DNA from: DATDAW01 sp036525185
Lineage (GTDB): Bacteria > Verrucomicrobiota > Verrucomicrobiia > Chthoniobacterales > DASVRZ01
NCBI GenBank assembly: GCA_036525185.1
Contig: DATDAW010000061.1
Location: forward strand, 1-26,092
DNA: 26,092 nt
Reading direction: 5' to 3'
Below are positions 7,391-15,393 of the stretch, in pieces (within the stretch, counting starts at the first letter, position 1; each line of letters opens with the position of its first letter). The notes beneath the pieces are model-generated. The model saw only the letters and a program-made list of their open reading frames with translations. It was not told where the DNA came from and made no database searches. A program made the translations under genes and the position numbers.

Positions 7391-7814
7391 GAAATTTGCC
7401 GTTCATCACGATGCGGACGCGGTCTCCCTTCGGATCGGCGACCTTTTCGACATCCATGGTGAAGTCGATGGCACTCATGATTCCGGCGCCGAATTTTTCC
7501 TCGATCAACGCCTTCAACGTCGGGCCGTATACGTAGAGGATTTCCTGGAAGCGATACTGCAGCGGTTCCTTTGAAACGGCGGGCGCATTTTCTCCTTTGT
7601 TGGCAAAATCGGATAACGCGGAGGCTACATCCGGTCCGAGTCCCAGGAGGCCCGCTACTTTTCCTGCGATGGCGGGTTCGAGGGCGTTTTGACCCAAACA
7701 GGCCGAGGTCGTGTAAACTTCGGAAAGTCCCGCGGCATGAGCGATTTCAGTCCAGGTAGCGTTCTTTGCTTTTTTGGCGTCGAGGATTGCGGCTGTCATT
7801 TCGGATTTGGTCAT
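7371..7814 (-). CDS. cynS: cyanate hydratase (cyanase)
   Basis: A 147-residue protein that catalyses bicarbonate-dependent breakdown of cyanate to carbamate, and hence ammonia and CO2. The N-terminal helical, HTH-like dimerisation domain (1-75) includes KNATWTEIAHAAGLSEVYTT, and the C-terminal catalytic domain contains PLQYRFQEILYVYGPTLKAL. The catalytic residues correspond to Arg88, Glu91 and Ser114, eight positions below the Escherichia coli Arg96, Glu99 and Ser122. The length is slightly shorter than the 156 residues of the E. coli enzyme. The active form is a decamer in the cytoplasm. No cyanate transporter or carbonic anhydrase (cynX or cynT) lies beside it, and no CynR is present, although a broken LysR gene is next door. 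A role in cyanate detoxification or nitrogen scavenging is the simplest reading. Confidence 0.93.
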   Translation of the reverse strand: MTKSEMTAAILDAKKAKNATWTEIAHAAGLSEVYTTSACLGQNALEPAIAGKVAGLLGLGPDVASALSDFANKGENAPAVSKEPLQYRFQEILYVYGPTLKALIEEKFGAGIMSAIDFTMDVEKVADPKGDRVRIVMNGKFLGYKTW

Positions 7815-7895
7815 GGTTGGAAACGTTTGAGGCTTGCTCTTTATCGCCGGATATGCCTCTCGTTCCCAGCGAAACTTGCCACAGAGGGGACGCCC

Positions 7896-8459
7896 TTACC
7901 GGGCCGTCCTGAGGGCGATCTCGCTGAATTTTTGCCGCCGCTCAATCGTGTGAGTGGCGCCTTCCGGAGCGAGGACGCTGGAGAAGAGCGCGAAGCCGGT
8001 GACTTTCCACAGGCCGAACTCCGCATCTCCATATTCCCGGAGGAAAGGCTTTAGCGCGGCGCGCGAGACGCCCCGTGCGCGGCCCACAGTGATGTGCGGA
8101 TGAAACGGCTTTAGATCCGGCTCCAGCCCTGCGTGCAGAACGGCATCCTGAAGATGGTGATGCAAGGCAAACAGGTGCGGATGACCTTTGCCCACGCCGG
8201 CCCAGATGACCGTCGGCCGTTCTCCACCAAACGCGCCCACGCCGCGGATCGGGAGAAAAAATGGTGGCACACGCACTTCGGAGAGGGCCTCCCTCAGCCG
8301 TTCTTCCCCCGCCGTAGTCACGTTGCCAAGAAAACTCATAGTGAGGTGCATCTGTTCTGGCGGCAGCCAGCGCAATCCCTTCATGCGCGGGTCCAGCCGC
8401 GCCAGAGCTTGCTGGCAGGGAGCCGGCAATTCGAGACCGATGAACAGACGCTTGGCCAC
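7896..8459 (-). CDS. thpR: RNA 2',3'-cyclic phosphodiesterase (2H family)
   Basis: About 187 residues of the 2H phosphoesterase superfamily. The two catalytic HxTx motifs are HLTM at 38-41 and HITV at 122-125, embedded in the usual MHLTMSFLGNV and PHITVGRARG contexts. The N-terminus KRLFIGLELP matches ThpR/LigT starts. The enzyme opens 2',3'-cyclic phosphates to 2'-phosphates in RNA ends and can ligate tRNA halves in reverse in vitro. I chose GTG 8459 because it gives the normal AKRLFIGL start. The frame extends to a TTG at 8501 with 14 extra residues that do not look conserved, and neither start has a well-spaced Shine-Dalgarno sequence. It lies 81 bases upstream of cyanase on the same strand. 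Confidence 0.88.
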   Translation of the reverse strand: MAKRLFIGLELPAPCQQALARLDPRMKGLRWLPPEQMHLTMSFLGNVTTAGEERLREALSEVRVPPFFLPIRGVGAFGGERPTVIWAGVGKGHPHLFALHHHLQDAVLHAGLEPDLKPFHPHITVGRARGVSRAALKPFLREYGDAEFGLWKVTGFALFSSVLAPEGATHTIERRQKFSEIALRTAR

Positions 8460-8501
8460 AATGATAATTTCGAGAATGAAGCGAAAGGAAGCAAGGGACA
8501 A

Positions 8502-8852
8502 CCTCCAAATCGCCGCAGACGTGCGAGAGCAGTGGCATTATCCTTTTCGGAACAGTAATTTCACTCGCCGGCTGAAAATCGCTGGGGCCGCACAAGTGAC
8601 CCCGCGAAAAGTGGCAGACCATGCGTCGCCAGTTCCATCCCGAAAAACAGGTCCCACGAGATATCCAACAACGAGCATCCACAGGTCAACCCGAGCACGA
8701 AAACGCAGGTCTGTCGGTGACGACGATCATCCTGAGAGAACCAGTCGGGTGGCACCCACATCTCCTCCATTAACAACCGATTGATATTTTCTTTCCAGCC
8801 ACTAACGACAAAGCTAGTTTTGAGGCCGGAGCCATACCGTAGCCATTTATCT
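8502..8852. other. 351-base stretch without a supported gene
   Basis: The minus strand has a 71-codon open frame (8561-8776) with a hydrophobic middle, but no recognised domain and no ribosome-binding site. It sits between divergently oriented thpR and the acetyltransferase-like gene, so promoters for both should lie here. I could not identify a convincing -35/-10 pair. Confidence 0.4.
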
Positions 8853-9710
8853 ATGAAGACGCCCGATTCGATCTTGCCCGAGAAATTGCTGGAACATACA
8901 CTAGCGCGGTTGGGTTTTTCGCGGCGACCCGAACCGGGTGGGGATGGTCTTAGAGCGATCTATGACTCGTGGTGTCGGCGGGTTCCATTTGATAATGTTC
9001 GTAAACTAATCCACGTGCGGACAGGCCATAGCGAGGTTCTGCCGGGGAACACGGCTGAGGATTTCTTTGAGGCCTGGCTCAAGTTCGGGACGGGCGGGAC
9101 GTGCTGGTCCGGAGCAGGGGCGTGTCAGAAATTGTTACAGACGCTGGGATTTGACGCAGTACGTGGTGTCGGGACGATGCTCGTAGCACCCAATCTGCCG
9201 CCGAATCATGGAACGGTGCTAGTGACCCTCGATGATGCACGCTATCTGGTGGATTGCTCTATTCTGCACGGCGAACCGTTGTTGCTCCACGAAAGCGCTG
9301 AAACCTGTGTGGACCATCCGGCGTGGGGCGTGCGATGCACCCGGCACGAAGGGCGTTGGCACATTGCATGGCGGCCGCTTCATAAGCCCGATGGTTTCGA
9401 TTGTCGGCTCGAACGCTTCGGAGCAAAGCACACTGAGTTCGTATCCTTTTATGGGAAAACGCGGCTGTGGAGCCCGTTCAATTACGAGTTAAGCGTCCGT
9501 ATTAATCGCAGAGACAGCGTCATAGGCGCCGGTTTCGGCAAAGCCGTGACTCTGCATCCTGACGGAAGCGTTAGCAGTCAGCCAGTTTCCATGCAGGAAC
9601 GAAACCGCCTGCTTATCGAAGAGATTGGCATCAGCGAGGAAATCGTTCGTTTCCTCCCCGCCGATACGCCAACACCGCCTCCGCCATCGCCTTTTACCCG
9701 TTCGGAGTGA
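8853..9710 (+). CDS. arylamine N-acetyltransferase-like protein
   Basis: A 285-residue protein of the NAT superfamily, which transfers acyl groups from acyl-CoA to arylamines or similar acceptors through a cysteine thioester. The catalytic triad is visible: Cys84 in GGTCWSGAGA, His119 in PPNHGTVLV and Asp134 in RYLVDCSI. The N-terminal RVPFDNVRKL matches the conserved RIPFEN-type motif. The C-terminal half diverges from classical NATs and ends in a proline-rich tail (TPTPPPPSPF). The true acceptor is unknown, and relatives act as amide synthases in secondary metabolism. ATG 8853 is preferred over an upstream start at 8781, whose 24 extra residues look non-coding. It stands alone, with long gaps on both sides. 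Confidence 0.85.
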   Translation: MKTPDSILPEKLLEHTLARLGFSRRPEPGGDGLRAIYDSWCRRVPFDNVRKLIHVRTGHSEVLPGNTAEDFFEAWLKFGTGGTCWSGAGACQKLLQTLGFDAVRGVGTMLVAPNLPPNHGTVLVTLDDARYLVDCSILHGEPLLLHESAETCVDHPAWGVRCTRHEGRWHIAWRPLHKPDGFDCRLERFGAKHTEFVSFYGKTRLWSPFNYELSVRINRRDSVIGAGFGKAVTLHPDGSVSSQPVSMQERNRLLIEEIGISEEIVRFLPADTPTPPPPSPFTRSE

Positions 9711-10298
9711 CGAACAAAAAAATCCTCCGATTAACCGATGTGCAAGATGGCAACCGTGACCAGTGGACCGCGGGAAGCCAGCGGGCAACGCGAGCGGCGT
9801 CGCAATCGAGGATCTCCGAAAGACCCCCTGCGGGCTTTGGATACGCTGTTAGCGGAGTAGATGCAAGCAGAGGCGTCCGCATAAGTTAGGTGGTCCAATG
9901 CGAACAAAGCTATCACCGCCGGATTTCGGCAAAATAGCCGTATTGTTAACCTGATGTGTTCCGAAAGGGAGGACAGATTTTTGAGAGAGGAAGTCCGGAC
10001 TTCATGTCGAGGGGTTGACGGAGATCCGTGTGCTTGGCTCGACCGAAGCGTGAATATGCATCGACTACTGCATAAATAATCACAATTTCCTCTCTGCAAG
10101 AGCTCTGGCGTGGAACAAAAATTCCATGTCGGGGTGGTGGGTGCCGAATGGGTTCAGCGATGATATTCATGAGTCCTGATGATGATTTTCATACAGATTT
10201 TCATTGCTTGAAAAATGACCTGTTAATAGATTGTCAACAAGACGCCTTGGGGGCTGGTGTCCTAAATTACACTCGACCGCAGTACAAGAAAGGAATCC
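9711..10298. other. 588-base intergenic stretch, no gene supported
   Basis: Only short overlapping frames without domain signatures occur here. An imperfect stem (about 9810-9838, CCGAAAG paired with CTTTGG, with two bulges) could terminate the acetyltransferase transcript but lacks a T-run. The final part is AT-richer and probably carries the promoter of the DUF4912 gene. A good Shine-Dalgarno AAAGGA ends five bases before its ATG at 10299. Confidence 0.4.
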
Positions 10299-11984
10299 AT
10301 GGCACACGACCGTTCCACCATTTTGGAAGACGCAGGGGTCTTCGTTTCGCAATCTCCCAAACCCACACCGTTCAGGCTCTCGAAGCAACCCATGGTGGCA
10401 GGCCCGGGACAACCCCCTATTGAGGAAGAACCCGTTGTTGATCTGGTAAAGGAGTTCGCGCCGGCGACTATTTATGATGATCTGGGAGAGCTTCCCGCGA
10501 CGTATGGCTCGGGGACAATCTTTCTGGCAGCACGCGATCCCCACTGGCTCTTTGTCTATTGGGATATTGATTTGGAAGCGATTAGCCCGGAGATGCTGCT
10601 TGACGGCGAAAGCGCGTTTTATTTAAAGGTTTTCAAAGCGGGCGGCGAGCTCGTTGATCAGATCCGCGTCAATACGGAGGCCAGGAACTGGTACTTTCCT
10701 GTGAAGGAAGCGGGTGTGGAGTATTTTGTCGAGTTGGGATACAACGATATGACCTGTCAATGGTCGGCGTTGGGCAGATCGAATGAAGTGTTTTCGCCGG
10801 CGGATGCGTTTTCGGAAGGGATCGCGGAGTTCGCGACGTTGCCGTTTCATCTCAGTTTTCAAAAAATTATCGATTTAATTGGGGAAGAAATCCCGCCCGG
10901 CGAGACGCTGGCCGGTGCGTTGGCGCGATTGCAGAAGTCGACGGATCCGACATTGCGTTCACTCGCAAGCACCTGGACGCCAGAGCAGCGCCAATTGCTC
11001 GAAGCGTTGGTCGGGCCGGAGCTCGTGGCGCAGGTCACGTTGGGCTCGGCGAATGTGGATCAGATTTTCCGGGAACGGCTGACGGAGATCTTGTCGTCAC
11101 CGGGAGCGAGCGAATTTTCGTTTCTTCAAGGGGCATCCTCGGAGGTATTGGCGGCATTGGGGAGCAGCCTTTCCAGTGAAATTATCTCCAGCTGGGGCAA
11201 AGCTGCCGGCTTGGGGGTGTCGAGCCTGGAGAGTGGTAAGGCGTTTGGATCGGAAGTCACCAGTAGTTGGGCCGGAGCGAGTTTTGGAGCTGCTGGAGTA
11301 GCCGCGGGTGCCTGGGGGCCGACTTCTGCGGGAGCGAGCTGGTTGACCGGGGTGAGTTCGGCGGAAACTTCGAGTTGGCAAGCCGCCGTTCTATCTGGCG
11401 TGAGCAGCTGGCTGGCTGGCCTGGCTTCGGGAAGCTGGGAATCGGCTGGATTTGCGTTGGGAAGTTGGGGTGCAGCTGCTGGAGCGAGCAGTAGTGCGGC
11501 TGGTGCTTTTGGATCGGCGAGCAGTTGGCCGGGTGCTGGGGGTGCTTCGCTTGGCGGGAGCAGCGGATTGAGCAGCTGGGAGGCGTCGCATGGCGGCGAG
11601 AGCAGCGGATTGAGCAGCTGGGAGGCGTCGCATGGCGGCGGGAGCAGCGGATTGAGCAGCTGGGAGGTGTCGCATGGCGGCGGGAGCAGCTGGAGTGGGA
11701 GCAGCTGGCCTTCGTCAATCGTCGATGCGGCGTGGGGTTCAAGCTGGAGCCGAGGAGCTTCGGGAAGCGGTGAGGGATTGCTGGACGTCCAGGCAGAGGT
11801 GATCTTTCACGGCAAAGTGCATCCCCGTGCGTCAGTTTGGGTCGATGGGAAAAAAGTAACACCTGCCCCCGATGGATCGTTTCATTTTCACCTAAACTTG
11901 CCGACAAGCGGATTTGATATTCCGATCGTTGCCTCGCTGGCGGACGGGTCGGAGGTTCAATCGGCTAAATTGAGCTGGAAATAG
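10299..11984 (+). CDS. DUF4912 protein with long Ser/Trp/Gly/Ala-rich repeat region
   Basis: A 561-residue protein in three parts. Residues ~72-170 form a DUF4912 domain: FLAARDPHWLFVYWDIDLE, then WYFPV and EYFVELGY, as in family members. Residues ~285-490 are low complexity, built from Ser, Gly, Ala and regularly spaced Trp (SSW, GSW, ASW). They include three 13-14-residue tandem units GSSGLSSWEASHGG encoded at 11553-11675. Residues ~497-561 return to an ordered beta-type segment (VIFHGKVHPRASVWVDGKKV, DGSFHFHLNLP) that also terminates other DUF4912 proteins. No signal peptide or membrane segment is seen. The function is unknown. A good Shine-Dalgarno sequence, AAAGGA, precedes the ATG. The stop lies 13 bases from the dnaB stop, tail to tail. 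Confidence 0.85.
   Translation: MAHDRSTILEDAGVFVSQSPKPTPFRLSKQPMVAGPGQPPIEEEPVVDLVKEFAPATIYDDLGELPATYGSGTIFLAARDPHWLFVYWDIDLEAISPEMLLDGESAFYLKVFKAGGELVDQIRVNTEARNWYFPVKEAGVEYFVELGYNDMTCQWSALGRSNEVFSPADAFSEGIAEFATLPFHLSFQKIIDLIGEEIPPGETLAGALARLQKSTDPTLRSLASTWTPEQRQLLEALVGPELVAQVTLGSANVDQIFRERLTEILSSPGASEFSFLQGASSEVLAALGSSLSSEIISSWGKAAGLGVSSLESGKAFGSEVTSSWAGASFGAAGVAAGAWGPTSAGASWLTGVSSAETSSWQAAVLSGVSSWLAGLASGSWESAGFALGSWGAAAGASSSAAGAFGSASSWPGAGGASLGGSSGLSSWEASHGGESSGLSSWEASHGGGSSGLSSWEVSHGGGSSWSGSSWPSSIVDAAWGSSWSRGASGSGEGLLDVQAEVIFHGKVHPRASVWVDGKKVTPAPDGSFHFHLNLPTSGFDIPIVASLADGSEVQSAKLSWK
11553..11675 (+). repeat. three tandem 39-42-bp coding repeats
   Basis: Units 11553-11591, 11592-11633 and 11634-11675 are nearly identical at the DNA level. 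They each encode a Gly-Ser-rich stretch followed by LSSWEASH or LSSWEVSH; the first lacks one codon. The very low divergence indicates recent expansion, probably by replication slippage. Confidence 0.9.
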
Positions 11985-11997
11985 GACCCCCGAAGCT

Positions 11998-13476
11998 TCA
12001 ATCCGAGTCGGTGTCAGTTCGTGCCCGGTTTTCGAACCTTGTAAATTCTTTCAAGAACGTCAAAGGCACTTCGCCGACGGGACCATTGCGCTGTTTGGCG
12101 ATGATGAGTTCGGCCAGTCCTTGGGCTTCGGCTTTGGATTCGTCGTCGTCGGCATAATATTCGCTGCGCATTAATAAGCCGACGACGTCGGCATCCTGTT
12201 CAATGGATCCAGATTCGCGCAAGTCGCTCAGCCGCGGCTTGTTTCCTTCCCGTTTTTCAGACTGCCGATTCAATTGTGCGAGCACTATGATGGGGATCTT
12301 TAGCTCTTTGGCCAGAGCTTTGACGCCGTTGGAAATTTCCGAGATTTCCAACTGCCGATTGTCCTGCGCGCGGCGGCTGGTTGAGCGCAGAAGCTGTAAA
12401 TAATCGATGACGATCAGTTCGATATCATGCTGCGCCTTGAGTCGGCGCGCCTTGGCTGCAAGCTCCAGCACACTGAGGCTTGAGCTGTCATCGATGAACA
12501 TTTTGGCGCTGGAAAGCTTCGCGCCCGCTTCGGTCAACGCTGGGAAATCGCGTTGACTGAGAAAGCCGTCGCGCAGATTGCGCAAATTCACGCGTGCCAA
12601 GGAGCCCAGCAAACGTTGGGTGAGTTGCGAGACGCTCATTTCCAGACTGAATACCGCCACCGCTTTTTTTTCATTCACGGCGACATGCTCGGCGATATTC
12701 ATGGCGAACGCCGTCTTGCCCATGCTGGGGCGGGCGGCGATGACGATCATTTCCGAGGGATGCAGTCCGTCGGTCATACGGTCGAGGTCGGTAAATCCGG
12801 TCTCCAAACCTGTAATCTTGCCTCTTCGCTCGAAAAGCTGCTCGATGGATTCGATGGCCGCCATCACGTTTTCGCGCATGGTGGGCACTTTTTGGTTCAC
12901 CCGTTCTTCGGTGATGGCAAAAACCTTGCGCTCCACGTCATCCAGCAACGTCGCAACGTCTTGTTGCTCGTCATAGCTCGCGGCCGCGCATTCCGTGCAT
13001 GTGATGATGATCTGGCGGAGCAAAAACTTTTCCCGCAGGATCTCGATGTAAAAACTGAAATTCGCCGCCGTGGGGACGAACGTGAACAAATTATTCAGGA
13101 ACGGGACCCCACCGACCTGATCGAGCTGTTTCCGGTCCCGAAGGTGCTGTGTGACGGTTATGGCGTCGATTTCAACGCCACGTTTCTGCATTTCCACCAT
13201 CAACTCGAAGACAGTGGCGTGCGCGGGAATGTAAAAATGTCCCGCAGTGAGTCGCAGAATGCACTCGTCGAGAACTTCCCGCGGATTCAAGAACGCTGAA
13301 CAGAGTACTCCGAGTTCCGCGTCGCTGCTGTGCGGGATCGTCCGGTGAGTATCCGGTAAATAACTCTGTGAATAACTGCCGTTTCCGCTCTTCCCTGTTC
13401 CAGCGGTTCCCCTGGACTTTCTACTGGTCTGGGGATTCTCAGCGACCTGTGCGGATGCTGAAGAATCGTCAGGCAT
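11998..13476 (-). CDS. dnaB: replicative DNA helicase DnaB
   Basis: A 492-residue hexameric helicase that unwinds DNA at the replication fork and recruits primase. The N-terminal DnaB domain (about 47-150) begins PHSSDAELGVL. The RecA-like C-terminal domain has Walker A ARPSMGKTA at 248-256, VFSLEM after it, Walker B IELIVIDYLQLL, and the RLSDLRESGSIEQDADVV motif with the conserved arginine. The first ~45 residues are a Ser/Gly/Thr-rich extension not typical of the family. No intein is present. The gene follows rplI by 9 bases on the same strand, a common arrangement, and the two are surely co-transcribed. Confidence 0.97.
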   Translation of the reverse strand: MPDDSSASAQVAENPQTSRKSRGTAGTGKSGNGSYSQSYLPDTHRTIPHSSDAELGVLCSAFLNPREVLDECILRLTAGHFYIPAHATVFELMVEMQKRGVEIDAITVTQHLRDRKQLDQVGGVPFLNNLFTFVPTAANFSFYIEILREKFLLRQIIITCTECAAASYDEQQDVATLLDDVERKVFAITEERVNQKVPTMRENVMAAIESIEQLFERRGKITGLETGFTDLDRMTDGLHPSEMIVIAARPSMGKTAFAMNIAEHVAVNEKKAVAVFSLEMSVSQLTQRLLGSLARVNLRNLRDGFLSQRDFPALTEAGAKLSSAKMFIDDSSSLSVLELAAKARRLKAQHDIELIVIDYLQLLRSTSRRAQDNRQLEISEISNGVKALAKELKIPIIVLAQLNRQSEKREGNKPRLSDLRESGSIEQDADVVGLLMRSEYYADDDESKAEAQGLAELIIAKQRNGPVGEVPLTFLKEFTRFENRARTDTDSD

Positions 13477-13485
13477 TCGGAATCG

Positions 13486-14025
13486 TTATTTCGGCTTGCG
13501 CGCGGAGCGTTTTTCCGTGATGGGACTGGCTTCGGTTGGCTTGGATTCGACGGCTTCCGTGGTTTCCGGCTCGCTGGCTTTGACAGTGAGTTTGAGCTTC
13601 GCGGTGACATCGTGGTGCAACTTAACAGGCACTTCGATGTCGCCGGACTCCTTGATGGGCCGTTCAAGCAAGATCTGATGGCGGTCCACCTCTTGGCCAA
13701 GTTCGGTAACAAGACGGTCGGCGAGGTCCTTGACGGTGATGGAACCAAAAGCTTTGCCCGTGGCTCCGGTCTCAAGCGTGAAATTAAGGCGGAGCTTGTT
13801 GATTCGGCGGGCAAGATCCTCTGCCTCGTTTAGCTCGCGAGCTTCGCGTTCGGCGCGTCTGGCTTTGAGATTGTTGATTTGGCGAAGGGCGGTCGGCGTT
13901 ACTTCAAAAGCCTTGCCGGTGGGAATGAGGAAATTGCGGGCATAGCCGCGCTTCACCTTCACGATATCCGCCTCGGCGCCAAGGTTCGGGATGTTATCTT
14001 TGAGAATGACTTCGGTGACGGGCAT
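13486..14025 (-). CDS. rplI: 50S ribosomal protein L9
   Basis: A 179-residue protein that binds 23S rRNA domain V near the L1 stalk. The N-terminal signature is complete: VILKDNIPNLGAEADIVKVK and GYARNFLIPTGKA. The long connecting helix (about 45-80, rich in Arg and Glu) and the C-terminal domain follow. A Lys/Glu/Thr-rich tail of about 25 residues makes it longer than the usual ~150. I use ATG 14025, which gives the canonical start and has AGGA ten bases upstream; the open frame reaching 14274 is not conserved. rpsF, ssb and rpsR, which often precede rplI, are not here. It leads the rplI-dnaB unit. Confidence 0.95.
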   Translation of the reverse strand: MPVTEVILKDNIPNLGAEADIVKVKRGYARNFLIPTGKAFEVTPTALRQINNLKARRAEREARELNEAEDLARRINKLRLNFTLETGATGKAFGSITVKDLADRLVTELGQEVDRHQILLERPIKESGDIEVPVKLHHDVTAKLKLTVKASEPETTEAVESKPTEASPITEKRSARKPK

Positions 14026-14327
14026 AAAAGTGGTTCCTGTTCTGTTATCGAGAGCTGTGGCTACGGATGGAAAAAGGGGGGCATAAATAACGCTCTTCGT
14101 CCGGGGTGTCAAGGACACAGAAGGCTCGACTTTCGGGTCCAAAAAGTGGGTTCTGAAAATTTCGGAAGTGCGAAAAAGATCCCGTTCGAAATTCTCCGAT
14201 ACGCGAACGTGTGTGCTGGCAAGCGTGTAAATCGGGAACTCGCGGGTTCTTTTTGGTAAATGATGAGTTTCCAATGGTGAAAACCAAGTTGGAGCACGGA
14301 AATTGCTCCCACATCGTTTTAAGAGAT

Positions 14328-14810
14328 ATGGAGCGCTATCAGCCTAATCGGCACACTCTTCGCCGCCGCGGCCACGCCACTATCAAGGCGAGCTGTTATT
14401 CCATTGCCGTTTTTACGAAGCGATGGCGCGAAATACGTGCCCTATACGTGGAAGTACTTGGCGCTCGCGTGGTTAGTGAGAGGATTGATCGCTATTCAGA
14501 CCTCGTTCTCGGAGGCGTTCCAATCACGTTGCGGGTATGCGAACACGGTGAACAGGTGAGTTATTTTCACCTGTATTTGTCGATCAAGGAACGGAAGACG
14601 GTGCTGGATCGATTGCGCCGGAAGGGAGTCATCGTGTTGATCGATGGGCCGTATGCCACGTTTCGCGATCCGGAGGGAAGACTCATCAAGCTTTCGGAAT
14701 CTGAAGCTGTGCTGTTTTCCGGAATGACGTTGCCGCAAGGGCAGGAGCACCCGATGAGTGAGACTCCCGGCGAGGAGCCCGTGGAGCCGGTGTCGGAGAA
14801 AGAGATTTAA
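14328..14810 (+). CDS. VOC-like (glyoxalase-fold) hypothetical protein
   Basis: A 160-residue protein with a weak resemblance to one VOC module. TKRWREIRALYVEVLGARVV looks like the first helix and strand, YSDLVLGGVPITLRVCEHG the following strands, and GPYATFRDPEGRLIKLSESE the typical F-DPEGN-IEL end. The usual metal ligands (His/Glu) are not obvious, so catalysis cannot be claimed; it could be a binding protein. The C-terminal ~25 residues are acidic (EEPVEPVSEKEI). The start is uncertain: ATG 14328 has a nearby purine-rich AAGAGA, while ATG 14274 would add 18 residues. It is divergent from rplI and convergent with trxA. Confidence 0.55.
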   Translation: MERYQPNRHTLRRRGHATIKASCYSIAVFTKRWREIRALYVEVLGARVVSERIDRYSDLVLGGVPITLRVCEHGEQVSYFHLYLSIKERKTVLDRLRRKGVIVLIDGPYATFRDPEGRLIKLSESEAVLFSGMTLPQGQEHPMSETPGEEPVEPVSEKEI

Positions 14811-14824
14811 GTTGCGAAATTTAG

Positions 14825-14893
14825 GCGCGAACGTTTCGCGCACCGACTGGGCAGTTTACGCTCACCACCGGACGGGTGGGCAAACCGTCCGGT
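14825..14893. terminator. two hairpins between convergent genes
   Basis: A perfect 7-bp stem GCGCGAA/TTCGCGC (14825-14831 and 14835-14841, 3-base loop) is followed by a perfect 9-bp stem ACCGGACGG/CCGTCCGGT (14867-14875 and 14885-14893, 9-base loop). They lie between the stop of the VOC-like gene and the stop of trxA, where a bidirectional terminator is expected. Neither is followed by a clear T-run, so they may act as mRNA 3'-end stabilisers or work with Rho. Confidence 0.5.
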
Positions 14894-14916
14894 CGCATTT
14901 GAGCGGAAGACGGAGA

Positions 14917-15240
14917 TTAGGCGGCCTTTTCGAGCTTTCCGAGGAGGCTGGATTTGCTGGAAAGACCGACGATCTGGTCTACGACTTGACCGTTTTTGAA
15001 GATCAGAAGGGTTGGGATGGACCGAATGCTAAAGGCGTCGGCCAGAGCTGGGTTTTCGTCCACATCCACCTTGGCAATCTTGTATTTGCCCTGGGTTTCA
15101 GTCGCAATCTCGTCGAGCACAGGTGCGATCATCTTGCAGGGGCCACACCAGGTCGCCCAGAAATCGACGAGTACGGGTTGAGTTGACTGGAGAACTTCGG
15201 TCGGAAAATTGTTTGAGTCGATCACGATGGGTTTGCTCAT
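14917..15240 (-). CDS. trxA: thioredoxin
   Basis: A 107-residue cytoplasmic disulfide reductase of classical length. The active site is WCGPC within VLVDFWATWCGPCKMIAPVL. The buried Asp is present in VLVDFW, and the cis-proline loop is SIRSIPTLLIF. KVDVDENPALA and the glycine before the C-terminal helix (IVGLSSKSSL) are standard. It donates electrons to ribonucleotide reductase and peroxiredoxins after reduction by thioredoxin reductase. ATG 15240 is chosen over an upstream in-frame start at 15279 because it gives the standard length. It sits 153 bases downstream of the amidase gene on the same strand, perhaps with its own promoter. Confidence 0.95.
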   Translation of the reverse strand: MSKPIVIDSNNFPTEVLQSTQPVLVDFWATWCGPCKMIAPVLDEIATETQGKYKIAKVDVDENPALADAFSIRSIPTLLIFKNGQVVDQIVGLSSKSSLLGKLEKAA

Positions 15241-15393
15241 AATGATCGCTAACAAACACCTGACTTGATTGGTCGGCAAGTGGTGTAGTTCGTAAAATGT
15301 GAACTATTTGTTGACGGGGTGCTGAAAGGGAGTCGTTGCATCTGTTCTTTGGCGAAAAGGGCGGGTGCAAGTCACGGGGCGCGAACCGCTGAT

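Noticed and set aside
7942..8682. 246-codon minus-strand frame overlapping thpR in another frame
   Set aside because: thpR motifs HLTM and HITV lie in the neighbouring frame; this one has no domain and many Arg, Ser and Cys.
11553..11675. Repeats considered as a CRISPR array
   Set aside because: The units are contiguous without spacers and continue an open reading frame.
11257..11907. Long minus-strand open frame (216 codons) rich in Cys, Ser, Arg and Pro opposite the DUF4912 gene
   Set aside because: It is the antisense shadow of the repetitive Ser/Trp region; its repeats mirror the coding repeats and no domain or ribosome-binding site is present.
12553..13299. 248-codon plus-strand frame opposite dnaB
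   Set aside because: Antisense to a highly conserved helicase; the composition (many His, Gly, Asp) is that of a shadow frame.
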